Shown piece after piece: positions 9,658-16,940 of a stretch of 64,000 nt of DNA. A program made the position numbers and the translations under genes. The notes beneath the pieces are model-generated. The model had not been told where the DNA came from. It saw only the letters and a program-made list of their open reading frames with translations, and did no database searches. Source of the stretch: JBBRHQ01 sp963781345 (GTDB lineage Bacteria > Actinomycetota > Thermoleophilia > Solirubrobacterales > 70-9); NCBI GenBank assembly GCA_963781345.1, contig CAWAFQ010000013.1, positions 186,001 through 250,000 of the forward strand, given 5' to 3'. Every line of letters starts with the position of its first letter. The first letter of the stretch is position 1.

Positions 9658-10077
9658 ATGAGTGTTTGGCTTGCGATCGGGTTGGTCGTGATCGGTCTCG
9701 TGGTGGTGGCGCTCGCCATCCTGGCCGCCGACATCGCCCGCGGAGACGTCGGCGGAGGCCGCCACACGATGGCCCGCGCCCGCAGGCTGCTGATCATCGC
9801 CACCGACGATGAGACCGGCGAGGAGGCCGACCGCTGGGTGCGCGAGCAACGCAGCGAGAAGGCTGATCTCCAGTGCTTCGTCCTGGTCGAGTCCGAGGGC
9901 CAGGACCTCTTCATGGCGGTCCAGGACGTGGTCGAGCGTGAGCGCCCCGACGCCCTGATCCTCGTCCACCACGAGGAGGAGCGCCACGGCCACGAGGCTC
10001 CGACCTTCGACCGAATCAGGGAGCAGTTCACGATCCCGATCGACACGATCTACGCGCCGGCAAGGAGCGAGGCATGA
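9658..10077 (+). CDS. Membrane-anchored protein with a Usp-like cytoplasmic domain
   Basis: One strong N-terminal membrane span (LAIGLVVIGLVVVALAILAA) is followed by a soluble domain of about 110 residues. Alternating strands and helices (RRLLIIATDD, LQCFVLVESEG, RPDALILVHHEEE, PIDTIYA) resemble universal-stress-protein folds. No nucleotide-binding glycine motif is clear. The stop overlaps the start of the oxidase subunit II gene (ATGA), so the gene belongs to the oxidase operon and is probably made in step with it. Its role there is unknown. Confidence 0.6.
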   Translation: MSVWLAIGLVVIGLVVVALAILAADIARGDVGGGRHTMARARRLLIIATDDETGEEADRWVREQRSEKADLQCFVLVESEGQDLFMAVQDVVERERPDALILVHHEEERHGHEAPTFDRIREQFTIPIDTIYAPARSEA

Positions 10078-10616
10078 CCACGGCCACGCTGACCTCGACC
10101 GGGTGGGTGATCACGATCGCCTACTCGGCGCTGGTGATCGTCGGCGTCACGATCGGGCTGATCGTCTTCCGCTCCACCCGGGTCGGCTTCCACGTGCGCA
10201 CGGCGGGCCGCGAGACGCTCGAGCGCCGCGAGGGCATCTGGGGGATCATCGTCGTCACCTTTCTCGTCGTCCTCCTCGGAGCCACGATCTTCTCGATTCC
10301 CTACTGGAGCGCAGATAAGACCAACGCCGCCCAGAAGCTCGAAGTCACAGGGCGCCAGTTCGCCTGGACGGTCAACCCGCCTCGTGCCAGGGTCGGCCTG
10401 CCGACTCTGATCGTGCTCCACGCCGCCGACGTCAACCATGGGCTCGGGATCTATGACCCTGACGAGACGCTGATCAAGCAGGTCAACGTACTCCCAGGGG
10501 TAACTCAGAATCTCACCATCACCTTCGACGAGCCGGGCACCTACAAACTGCGCTGCCTCGAGTTCTGCGGAGTCGACCACCACCTGATGCAAAACGAGCT
10601 GGAGGTGACTCGCTGA
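10074..10616 (+). CDS. Cytochrome c oxidase subunit II, B-type (ba3-like), with CuA site
   Basis: Two N-terminal hydrophobic segments (residues about 10-35 and 60-82) are followed by an extracellular cupredoxin domain. The CuA ligands are visible: His in DVNHGLG, then CLEFCGVDHHLM with the CxxxCxxxHxxM spacing. At 180 residues it is short, as in B-type oxidases. The CuA centre takes electrons from cytochrome c and passes them to haem in subunit I. The gene is translationally coupled to the upstream membrane protein and precedes subunit I. Sco and TlpA-like assembly genes lie close by on the opposite strand. Confidence 0.9.
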   Translation: MTTATLTSTGWVITIAYSALVIVGVTIGLIVFRSTRVGFHVRTAGRETLERREGIWGIIVVTFLVVLLGATIFSIPYWSADKTNAAQKLEVTGRQFAWTVNPPRARVGLPTLIVLHAADVNHGLGIYDPDETLIKQVNVLPGVTQNLTITFDEPGTYKLRCLEFCGVDHHLMQNELEVTR

Positions 10617-10670
10617 TGGAGAGCGCCACCGGCGCCCTGCGCCCAGGGATCACCGCGGGGGTCGATCGAG

Positions 10671-12533
10671 ATGGACCGGGTGAAGCGGCTGGTGCTCTGG
10701 TACGTGGCGGCCTCGACGGCCTTCCTCTTCGTCAGCGGCCTGCTGGGGATGCTGCTGCGCGAGAGCCAGGCCGATCTCGTCCGGATCGAGCCGGCGACCT
10801 TCTACGCGATCATGACCGCCCACGGCCTCGGCGCTTTCGTCGCCTGGGCGGCCTTCGCGGTGATGGGGGTCTCCTTCTGGGTCCTCAGCGAGGTCGGCTT
10901 CTCGATGCGCCCGCTCGGCTTCGCGCTGGCGAGGGTGGCCTTCTGGTCGATGGTCATCGGCGTCGTCGGGATCGTCGTCACGACCCTGGGGATGGGGTTC
11001 GGCGCCTCCTGGGTCTTCCTCTACCCGCTCCCGTTCTTCCCTTCGGGACAGTGGGGGGAGACCGCCACCGGCATTTTCGCCGCGTCCGTGCTGCTCGTCG
11101 GGGTGTCGATCATCACCTGGTGCGTGGCGATCCTCGACACCGTGACCGGGCCGGGACTCGGCGCCCCGGAGGACTCCTCCTGGCTGAACAAGTTCGGCTG
11201 CGCCCTCGGCTTCGGCTACCTCTGGCCAAACCGCTTCCAGACTTCGCGCCCCCTGCCGTACCCGGTCATCCCACTGGCCGTGATCGGGATCGACATGATC
11301 ATCGCCACGCTGCCGCTTGCCGCACTGCTGGTGGAGATGATCGCCCAAGCGATCGACCCCTCGGTGACGATCAACGCCCAGCTCGCCAAGAACCTACTCT
11401 GGTTCTTCGGCCACCCCGTCGTCTACCTCTTGCTCTTCCCCGCGGTCTCCATCTACTACCTGCTGATCCCCCGCTTCGCGAAGAAGGATCTGGTCGCCGG
11501 CAAGGTCGTCGCTCTGGCCTGGTTCGTGGCGGTGATCGTCAACGTCATCGTCTGGGCACACCACATCTATCTCGACTACCCGCAGGACTCGATCCAGGGA
11601 GCGCTCAACGCATCGATGCAGCCGCTCACCTTCGCGATCGTGCTGCCCTCGGCGATCAGCCTCTACAGCCTCTCTCTGACGATCTGGCGCTCCGACTTCC
11701 AGTGGACGCCGGCGGCCAAGTTCCTCGCCGCGGCGATGCTGAGCTGGTTCGTTGCGGGCCTGCAGGGAATCATCAACGCGACGATCGTCTTCAACACGGT
11801 GATCCACAACACGATGTGGATAGTCGGGCACTTCCACAACATGGCCCTGCTCAACATCGGAATGGTGATCTTCGCCGCGATCTACGCCTTCCTGCCTCGC
11901 CTGACCGACAGGGAGTGGTACTCGGAGAGCCTCGCCAACTCCCATCTTTGGCTGACGATCATCGGCGGCTACGGGATGGTCCTGCCGATGCTCGCGCAGG
12001 GACTCGACGGGGCGCCGAGACGCTACGCGGTGCTTCCCTCGCAGTACGACACCCTGACCCAGCTGACGATCCCGTTCGTCGTGATGCTGGCGCTCGGCCA
12101 GGTGGTCTTCGCCTACAACCTGATCCAGACCGTGAGGGGGAAGGTGCGGTCCGAGCACGAGACGGCACTGTCTTCGTTCGGCCTCACCGCCGCGCTCGCC
12201 GGAGCCGCCGCCTTCCTCGCGATCACCGCCGTCGCACTCGATCAGAAGAACGCCGGCGAGACACCGTCGCAGCCCGGGCTGGCGCCCGCCAGCCCGGCCG
12301 TAGTGGCCCAGCAGAATTTCGCCTCGACCTGCGGCAGCTGCCACACACTCGCCGCGGCGAACACGACCGGAACGGTGGGGCCGGACCTCGACACCGTTAA
12401 GCCGACCGAGGCCCAGGTGCTCTCGGCGATCGAGAACGGCGGCCTCGGGTCTGGGACGATGCCGCCCGGGCTGCTCACGGGCGCAGAGGCCGACGGGGTC
12501 GCCGCCTACGTAGCCGAGAACGCCGGCAAGTAA
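10671..12533 (+). CDS. Cytochrome c oxidase subunit I (B-type, ba3-like) with fused C-terminal cytochrome c domain
   Basis: Membrane haem-copper oxidase subunit of 620 residues that reduces O2 to water and pumps protons. Ligand motifs appear in order: TAHGLGAF (low-spin haem His), GHPVVYLL (CuB His and Tyr), WAHHIYL (CuB His pair) and WIVGHFHNM (haem a3 and low-spin haem His). After the last membrane spans, a soluble tail from about residue 535 carries STCGSCHTLA (CxxCH haem-c site) and GTMPPGLL (axial Met). The fused cytochrome would place an electron donor next to CuA. Start ATG 10671 gives the expected N-terminal span; the ATG at 10616 is in another frame. The last helix-tail linker includes QKNAGETPSQPG. 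Confidence 0.9.
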   Translation: MDRVKRLVLWYVAASTAFLFVSGLLGMLLRESQADLVRIEPATFYAIMTAHGLGAFVAWAAFAVMGVSFWVLSEVGFSMRPLGFALARVAFWSMVIGVVGIVVTTLGMGFGASWVFLYPLPFFPSGQWGETATGIFAASVLLVGVSIITWCVAILDTVTGPGLGAPEDSSWLNKFGCALGFGYLWPNRFQTSRPLPYPVIPLAVIGIDMIIATLPLAALLVEMIAQAIDPSVTINAQLAKNLLWFFGHPVVYLLLFPAVSIYYLLIPRFAKKDLVAGKVVALAWFVAVIVNVIVWAHHIYLDYPQDSIQGALNASMQPLTFAIVLPSAISLYSLSLTIWRSDFQWTPAAKFLAAAMLSWFVAGLQGIINATIVFNTVIHNTMWIVGHFHNMALLNIGMVIFAAIYAFLPRLTDREWYSESLANSHLWLTIIGGYGMVLPMLAQGLDGAPRRYAVLPSQYDTLTQLTIPFVVMLALGQVVFAYNLIQTVRGKVRSEHETALSSFGLTAALAGAAAFLAITAVALDQKNAGETPSQPGLAPASPAVVAQQNFASTCGSCHTLAAANTTGTVGPDLDTVKPTEAQVLSAIENGGLGSGTMPPGLLTGAEADGVAAYVAENAGK

Positions 12534-12562
12534 CGGCGGCGGTCATGCCAGCGGCGGCGGGC

Positions 12563-13066
12563 TCAGTTGTGGCCGTGGCCCCCCAGAAACGCCCCGACGA
12601 AGCTGACCGCGGCGAGGACCCAGGCGCCGGGGACGAGCACGGGCTCGAGGCGCCGCAGCGCCGGCAGCAGGACCGCGCCGACGAGCAGGGCGATGACGAG
12701 CTCATCGAGGGTCGCGAGCAGGTCGTGCAGCCCGATCCCCTCGGCCTGCCCTGAGTCGGGCCCCAGCGGCAGCCCGACCGTGCGCGAGAGGGCCCAGATC
12801 AGGGCGACCGCGATGTTTCCCACCGCCCCGGCGATGAGAAGCCCCCTCCCGGCATCGCCTCGGCGGATCATCTCCGCCCAGGCGAGCTGGAGCACGGCGA
12901 TGGTGAGGAAGAACGACCCGAAGCCCCAGTACTCCTCGAAGTGGGCGGGGGCGACCGAGACGTGGATCAGCGCAGCCGCACACGACAGCGCGGCAGCCGC
13001 CAGCACCAGCCGCGAGGATTCCGTTCGCTCGACGGCATCGATTGCGGGTGTGCCGGCTCGCCCCAC
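12563..13066 (-). CDS. Multi-span membrane protein of the Sco/TlpA operon, unknown function
   Basis: Five hydrophobic stretches can be seen (LVLAAAALSCAAALIHV, GSFFLTIAVLQLAWA, LLIAGAVGNIAVALIWAL, LDELVIALLVGAVLLPAL, AWVLAAVSFVGAFLGG). There is a His-containing first span (AALIHVSVAPAHFEEYWGFG) and a His-rich end (GGHGHN). The family is not recognised. It is the last of three genes in one direction after Sco and a thioredoxin, and it converges on the oxidase operon with about 30 bp between stops. The His residues in membrane and tail would suit metal handling, but this is inference from context. Confidence 0.6.
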   Translation of the reverse strand: MGRAGTPAIDAVERTESSRLVLAAAALSCAAALIHVSVAPAHFEEYWGFGSFFLTIAVLQLAWAEMIRRGDAGRGLLIAGAVGNIAVALIWALSRTVGLPLGPDSGQAEGIGLHDLLATLDELVIALLVGAVLLPALRRLEPVLVPGAWVLAAVSFVGAFLGGHGHN

Positions 13067-13092
13067 GAGATGGAGACTATGGCCGCGCTGGG

Positions 13093-13588
13093 CTATCCCG
13101 CTCTTCGCAGCGCCGCGCTCACGCTGGCCGCCGTCTGCGGACCCCTCAGCATCTGCACCAGGCGCCCGTGCGAGTCGATGATCGCAGTCGTCGGCAGGCC
13201 GACGAGCCCGTAGCGCTCACCGACCACCCCTTCCGGATCGCGCAGGTTCGGATAGGTGAGGCGAAGCTCGCGGATCAGCGAACGGGCGCTGTCGGCGTCG
13301 TCGCTGTAGTCGACCCCGACCAGGCCGGCGCGTCCCCGAAGGGTGCGGTGGAGGCGCTCGAGCTGGGGGAGACTCCTCGCGACAGGGTCGGCACCAGCTG
13401 GCCCAGAAGTTGATCGCGGCCGGCCTCCCGCGAAGGTCCGCGAGGGTCACCCGCGGAGGAACGAGGACCTCGGCGGGAAGGCGCGGGGCGCGATCCCTGC
13501 CGCCCCCCGAGGTGTCGGCCACAACCTCGTAGGCGATCACCGCGACAACGGCCGCAATCGCGATGGCTGGGGCGAGGAAGCGGCGCAA
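13093..13588 (-). CDS. TlpA/ResA-type membrane-anchored thioredoxin (one frameshift)
   Basis: An N-terminal anchor or signal (FLAPAIAIAAVVAVIAYEVV) is followed by a thioredoxin fold with NFWASWCRPCREE (CxxC site). The cis-Pro motif GLVGLPTTAIIDSHGRLV lies near the end. The gene is split near 13375, where a run of five C should be four; the reading then continues LERLHRTLRGRAGLVGVDYS to a TAG at 13093-13095. It acts outside the membrane as a thiol reductant, commonly needed for CuA or cytochrome c maturation, which fits the adjacent oxidase. Only 4 bp separate it from the Sco gene. Confidence 0.8.
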
Positions 13589-13592
13589 GGCT

Positions 13593-14222
13593 CTACCTCG
13601 ACGCCAGCAAGGGGACGTCGTGGACGATCTGCGCGGGCCGGAAGTTCGGTGAATACATGGTCGTGAGTCTGCCGCCGGCGCTGATTCCGAAGATCGGGGC
13701 CGAGTGCTCGACGAACTCGGGGTCGGTGGGGTCCGCCCGGGCGACGACGTCCCAGGCGCGCCAGGTGCGCTGGAGCCGTCGCCGGTCGCCGAGCAGATAG
13801 AGCATCCTCCCGGTCATCCCGTGGACCTTGAGGAACTCGGCGACCGCCTTCGGCGTATCGCCCCTGGGGTCGGTCGAGACGGCGATGATCTGAAGCCCCC
13901 GGGCCCGGCGACCAAGCTCCGCCTGTGCGGTCTTTAGATGACTGACGATCAGGGGGCAGACATCGGGGCAGTGCGAGTAGACAAAGGTCACCAGCGCCGC
14001 CTTGCCGCGGAACTGCCGAAGGTTGACAGGGCGCCCGAGCGAGTCCCGCAGTGCCAGCGCCGGTGCCGGCCGCGGCGGCCTGACCGCGGTGCCTGAATAC
14101 CGCGGCGCCGCGTCGCCGGAATCTCCGCCCCCGCCGCAGCCCAGCGGTCCGAGAGCCGCTGCGAGGGCGCAGAGCGCGATCAGGAACGGCGCTGAGCTTC
14201 TGGTCAAGTGTCTGCCTCGCAT
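13593..14222 (-). CDS. Sco1/SenC/PrrC family copper chaperone lipoprotein
   Basis: Copper-binding thioredoxin-like protein that loads CuA of cytochrome oxidase subunit II. The copper motif CPDVCP is near residue 88, and the third ligand His lies in FVEHSAPIFG near residue 170. The N-terminus has a hydrophobic stretch ending in a lipobox-like GPLGC, so the mature protein is probably lipid-anchored. Start ATG 14222 (MRGRHLTRS) is chosen because a longer frame would run into the tRNA-like sequence upstream. It heads a three-gene operon that faces the oxidase genes. Confidence 0.88.
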   Translation of the reverse strand: MRGRHLTRSSAPFLIALCALAAALGPLGCGGGGDSGDAAPRYSGTAVRPPRPAPALALRDSLGRPVNLRQFRGKAALVTFVYSHCPDVCPLIVSHLKTAQAELGRRARGLQIIAVSTDPRGDTPKAVAEFLKVHGMTGRMLYLLGDRRRLQRTWRAWDVVARADPTDPEFVEHSAPIFGISAGGRLTTMYSPNFRPAQIVHDVPLLASR

Positions 14223-14268
14223 CTGGGTCGTGGACCGTCGCCGGCTTGCTCTGCGAACCCCGGCCTTA

Positions 14269-14351
14269 CGGCGATGGGCGGTACTGGGTGTGCTCAAACC
14301 AGTGAACTCGTGATTGTAGGAATGCGAGGCCGTCTCCGATCAGAGCAGTTG
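14269..14351 (-). pseudogene. Decayed duplicate of tRNA-Val(TAC) with flanks
   Basis: The first 20 nt (14269-14288) are identical to 19082-19101, which cover the 3' end and 3' flank of the intact tRNA-Val. The last nine (GAGCAGTTG, 14343-14351) are identical to 19162-19170, its 5' flank. Between them the T-arm is partly kept (CTCAAACCAGTGA for CTCGAACCAGTGA), while the anticodon and D arms are diverged and shortened. It can no longer fold as a tRNA. Confidence 0.7.
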
Positions 14352-14379
14352 TGCGGTGCCCTTCGATATGTTCGCGCCC

Positions 14380-15507
14380 ATGAAGACTCGCGTCGTCGTT
14401 CTCGGTGCCGGCTTTGGTGGCCTCGAACTCTGCACACACCTCTCGGAAGCACTCGGCGAGGGCGTCGAGGTGACCCTCATCGAGAAGAAGGACTCGTTCG
14501 TCTTCGGCTTCTCGAAGCTCGACGTGATGTTCGGGCGGGCCGCTCCCGACGCGGTCCGGATGCACTACAGCGACATCGACAAGCCCGGCGTCCGTTTCCT
14601 GCGGGAGACCGTCACCGCGATCGATCCCGAGTCGCGGGTCGTGACGACCGACGCGGGCCACCACGAAGCCGATCACCTCGTCGTGGCCCTGGGGGCCGAC
14701 TACGACATGGACGCCACCCCTGGTCTGGCGGAGGGCGGCAACGAGTTCTACTCCGTCGCCGGCGCCGAGCGGCTCGCCGGCGTCATCCCGACGTTCTCAG
14801 AGGGCAAGGCCCTGATCGGTGTCTGCGGGGCGCCGTTCAAGTGCCCGCCGGCGCCGAGTGAAGCCTGTCTGCTGTTGCACGATCACCTGGTCGAGCGAGG
14901 CGTCAGGGACGCGTGCGAGATCTCTTTCGTGATCCCGCTCAGCACGCCCGTTCCGGCCTCCAGCGAGACCTCGGCGGCCCTCGTCGAGGCCTTCGCCGAG
15001 CGCGACATCAGCTTCTTCCCGAACCGCCGCATCGCCTCGATCGATCCCGGGCGGAACGTGGCGACCCTCGACGACGGCTGCGAGATGCCCTTCGACCTCT
15101 TCCTCGGCGTCCCCAAGCACCGGGCTCCGGACGTCGTCCTGGCCAGCGGCATGGCCGAGGACGGCTACATCCCCGTGGATCCGGGGACCCTGCGGACGAA
15201 ATTCCCGAACGTCTACGCGGTCGGCGATGTCGCGACCCTCGGCGTCCCCAAATCGGGTGTGTTCGCCGAGGGCGCCGCCAGGGTCGTGGCAGAGTCGGTG
15301 ATCGCAAGCACCCGCGGAACCGAGGATCCGGACGACTTCGCGGGTCGCGGCTCCTGCTACATCGAGTTCGGTTCCGGGCGCGTCGGGCGCGTCGACATCG
15401 ACTTCCTTGGCGGTCCCAAGCCGTCCAGCGCCTTCCAGGCGCCCTCCGAAGCGTTCGTCGCCGAGAAGGTCGAGTTCGCCTCGAGCCGCCGAGCCCGCTG
15501 GTTCTGA
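14380..15507 (+). CDS. FAD-dependent pyridine-nucleotide-disulfide family oxidoreductase, sulfide:quinone oxidoreductase-like
   Basis: A 375-residue flavoprotein of two dinucleotide-binding domains. The FAD motif VVVLGAGFGGLELCTHL is at the start. LVVALGADYDMD and the second FAD motif NVYAVGDVATLGVPKSGVFAEGAA follow. Central Cys residues in GAPFKCPPAPSEACLL sit where SQR and flavocytochrome c sulfide dehydrogenases hold redox-active Cys. No signal peptide is seen, so it would act on the cytoplasmic membrane face, possibly on sulfide or a thiol. ATG 14380 is preferred to 14356, since homology starts at MKTRVVVLGAG. It is bracketed by two tRNA remnants, which suggests that it may have arrived by insertion. 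Confidence 0.75.
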   Translation: MKTRVVVLGAGFGGLELCTHLSEALGEGVEVTLIEKKDSFVFGFSKLDVMFGRAAPDAVRMHYSDIDKPGVRFLRETVTAIDPESRVVTTDAGHHEADHLVVALGADYDMDATPGLAEGGNEFYSVAGAERLAGVIPTFSEGKALIGVCGAPFKCPPAPSEACLLLHDHLVERGVRDACEISFVIPLSTPVPASSETSAALVEAFAERDISFFPNRRIASIDPGRNVATLDDGCEMPFDLFLGVPKHRAPDVVLASGMAEDGYIPVDPGTLRTKFPNVYAVGDVATLGVPKSGVFAEGAARVVAESVIASTRGTEDPDDFAGRGSCYIEFGSGRVGRVDIDFLGGPKPSSAFQAPSEAFVAEKVEFASSRRARWF

Positions 15508-15544
15508 GCGCCGGCACCAGTCGTCGATCTTCTCGAGGGTCCGG

Positions 15545-15615
15545 CCGCCGGTGCCAGGCTCGAACTGGCGACCTCCCGATCCGCTGATCACTCGTCAGCA
15601 AGCCCGTTGAGGGCG
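15545..15615 (-). pseudogene. tRNA-like remnant, tRNA-Thr-type anticodon and T arms
   Basis: Read on the minus strand there is a perfect T-arm (GCCAG, loop TTCGAGC, CTGGC; 15553-15569). There is also an anticodon-type arm with paired GCTGA/TCAGC around a 7-nt loop (15583-15599). The loop CGAGTGA lacks U33, and the acceptor and D arms do not pair convincingly. The arrangement resembles tRNA-Thr(CGT) but is degenerate. Confidence 0.35.
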
Positions 15616-15724
15616 GCCTGCAGGCGGCGACGAAGCACGGCCGCGGTCGGCCCGCCCGTAAGCGGGATGCGCAGTGAGCCGGGAACGGCCCCCAAGAACA
15701 GATCGCCCTACGGCGGGTCGACGT

Positions 15725-16783
15725 TCAGAGCGAGCTGAGTTCGGGGATGACCTGTTCGCCCACCATCCGGACCTGTTCTCCCAGATCGGGCAAGCCCTCG
15801 ACCTCGATCCCGGCCCAGGCTCTCAAGGTGAATGGATCCGTGAACGAGACCAGCGCGTGGTTGAGGCCCGCGGGGGCGTAGGTCTCCGTCAGCCACCGCA
15901 CCCAGTCCTCGGGCGTGCCCGCGACCATGATCCGGTCGGCGATCTCCTCTGGGGTGGCCTCGAGCGCGCGTTGGACGTCCCCGGCGGCGAAGGCCTCGGT
16001 GACCGGAAGCGACCTGTTCCGGCTCGATCCCGTGTCGTTCGAGCAGCGCCGGCGGCATCGATGGGATGTAGAACGCCGCGAGGATTCGTCCAGCGCGACG
16101 GGCCGCCTCGCCGTCCGGTGCGATCGCGCCGAGCAGGGAGTCGCCGAGGTCGAGGCCGTCCCAGGCTCCGGCCGGCGCGCTCGACGCCGACGCCGAAAAT
16201 GCTCGACCGCGTAGCCCAGCGCCTCGGGCGAGTAGGCGCAGGCGGTGTGCAGGCCGTCGGCGATCTCACCGGCCAGCTGCATCGACTTGGGGCCGCCCAT
16301 CGCGCCCATCTTCAGCGGCAGGTGTTCCTGCACGGGCCGGGCTGCCGTCGTCACGCCGGTGTAGCTGTAGAAGTCGCCCTTGAAGTCGATCGCGCCATCG
16401 TCGAGGACCGTCCGCATCACCTGGTGCGCCTCGCGCAGGCGGGCGATCGGCCGCGTTCCACGCCACTCGACGCCGTACTGCTCGAGCATCGCGATGTTGC
16501 CGATGCCGAACACGACCTCGGCCCGTCCGCCGCTTAACTCGTCGAGCGTGGCGGCGAGCTGAGCGACGTAGGTCGGCTCCCGCATGTAGATCGGAGCCAC
16601 GCAAGGCCCCAGCCTGATCCGCTCGGTGCGCTGCGCGGCGGCTGCGAACAGAAGCCAGGCGTCCTTGTGGTAGATCTCGTCGGCGCTGTAGCACCCGTGA
16701 TAGCCAAGCTCGTCCGCGAGCGCGACTGCGTTCAGAAGCTCGGGCGCCGGCTGCTCGGGGAGCATCTGGAAGCTGACCAGCAT
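15725..16783 (-). CDS. LLM class F420-dependent oxidoreductase (internal frameshift patch)
   Basis: Luciferase-like monooxygenase fold of 352 residues. It starts MLVSFQMLPEQPAPELLNAV and includes ADEIYHKDAWLLFAAAAQRT, RIRLGPCVAPIYMREPTYVA and LSGGRAEVVFGIGNIAMLEQYG. The end is WVRWLTETYAPAGLNHALVSF. Between 16190 and 16015 three single-base shifts cancel out; in the restored frame this part reads GLDLGDSLLGAIAPDGEAA and FYIPSMPPALLERHGIEPEQ. Such enzymes use reduced F420 (or flavin) to reduce or hydroxylate organic substrates, but the substrate is not deducible. Start ATG 16783. It converges on the flavoprotein gene across the tRNA-like remnant. Confidence 0.75.
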   Translation of the reverse strand: MLVSFQMLPEQPAPELLNAVALADELGYHGCYSADEIYHKDAWLLFAAAAQRTERIRLGPCVAPIYMREPTYVAQLAATLDELSGGRAEVVFGIGNIAMLEQYGVEWRGTRPIARLREAHQVMRTVLDDGAIDFKGDFYSYTGVTTAARPVQEHLPLKMGAMGGPKSMQLAGEIADGLHTACAYSPEALGYAVEHFRRRRRARRPEPGTASTSATPCSARSHRTARRPVALDESSRRSTSHRCRRRCSNDTGSSRNRSLPVTEAFAAGDVQRALEATPEEIADRIMVAGTPEDWVRWLTETYAPAGLNHALVSFTDPFTLRAWAGIEVEGLPDLGEQVRMVGEQVIPELSSL

Positions 16784-16940
16784 GCGGGCCAGCCTAACCC
16801 CTGGTCGTCTGAGCGATCGCCCGCACAGTATCTCGCCTCGGCATCCGACTCGGGCGGTCAGTCGAGCCGTGCACCTACGCGCCGCGACGACTTAGGTTCG
16901 TAGCCGCGCGTCCGTCCGTCGTAACGGGGCTGCAGGACTG

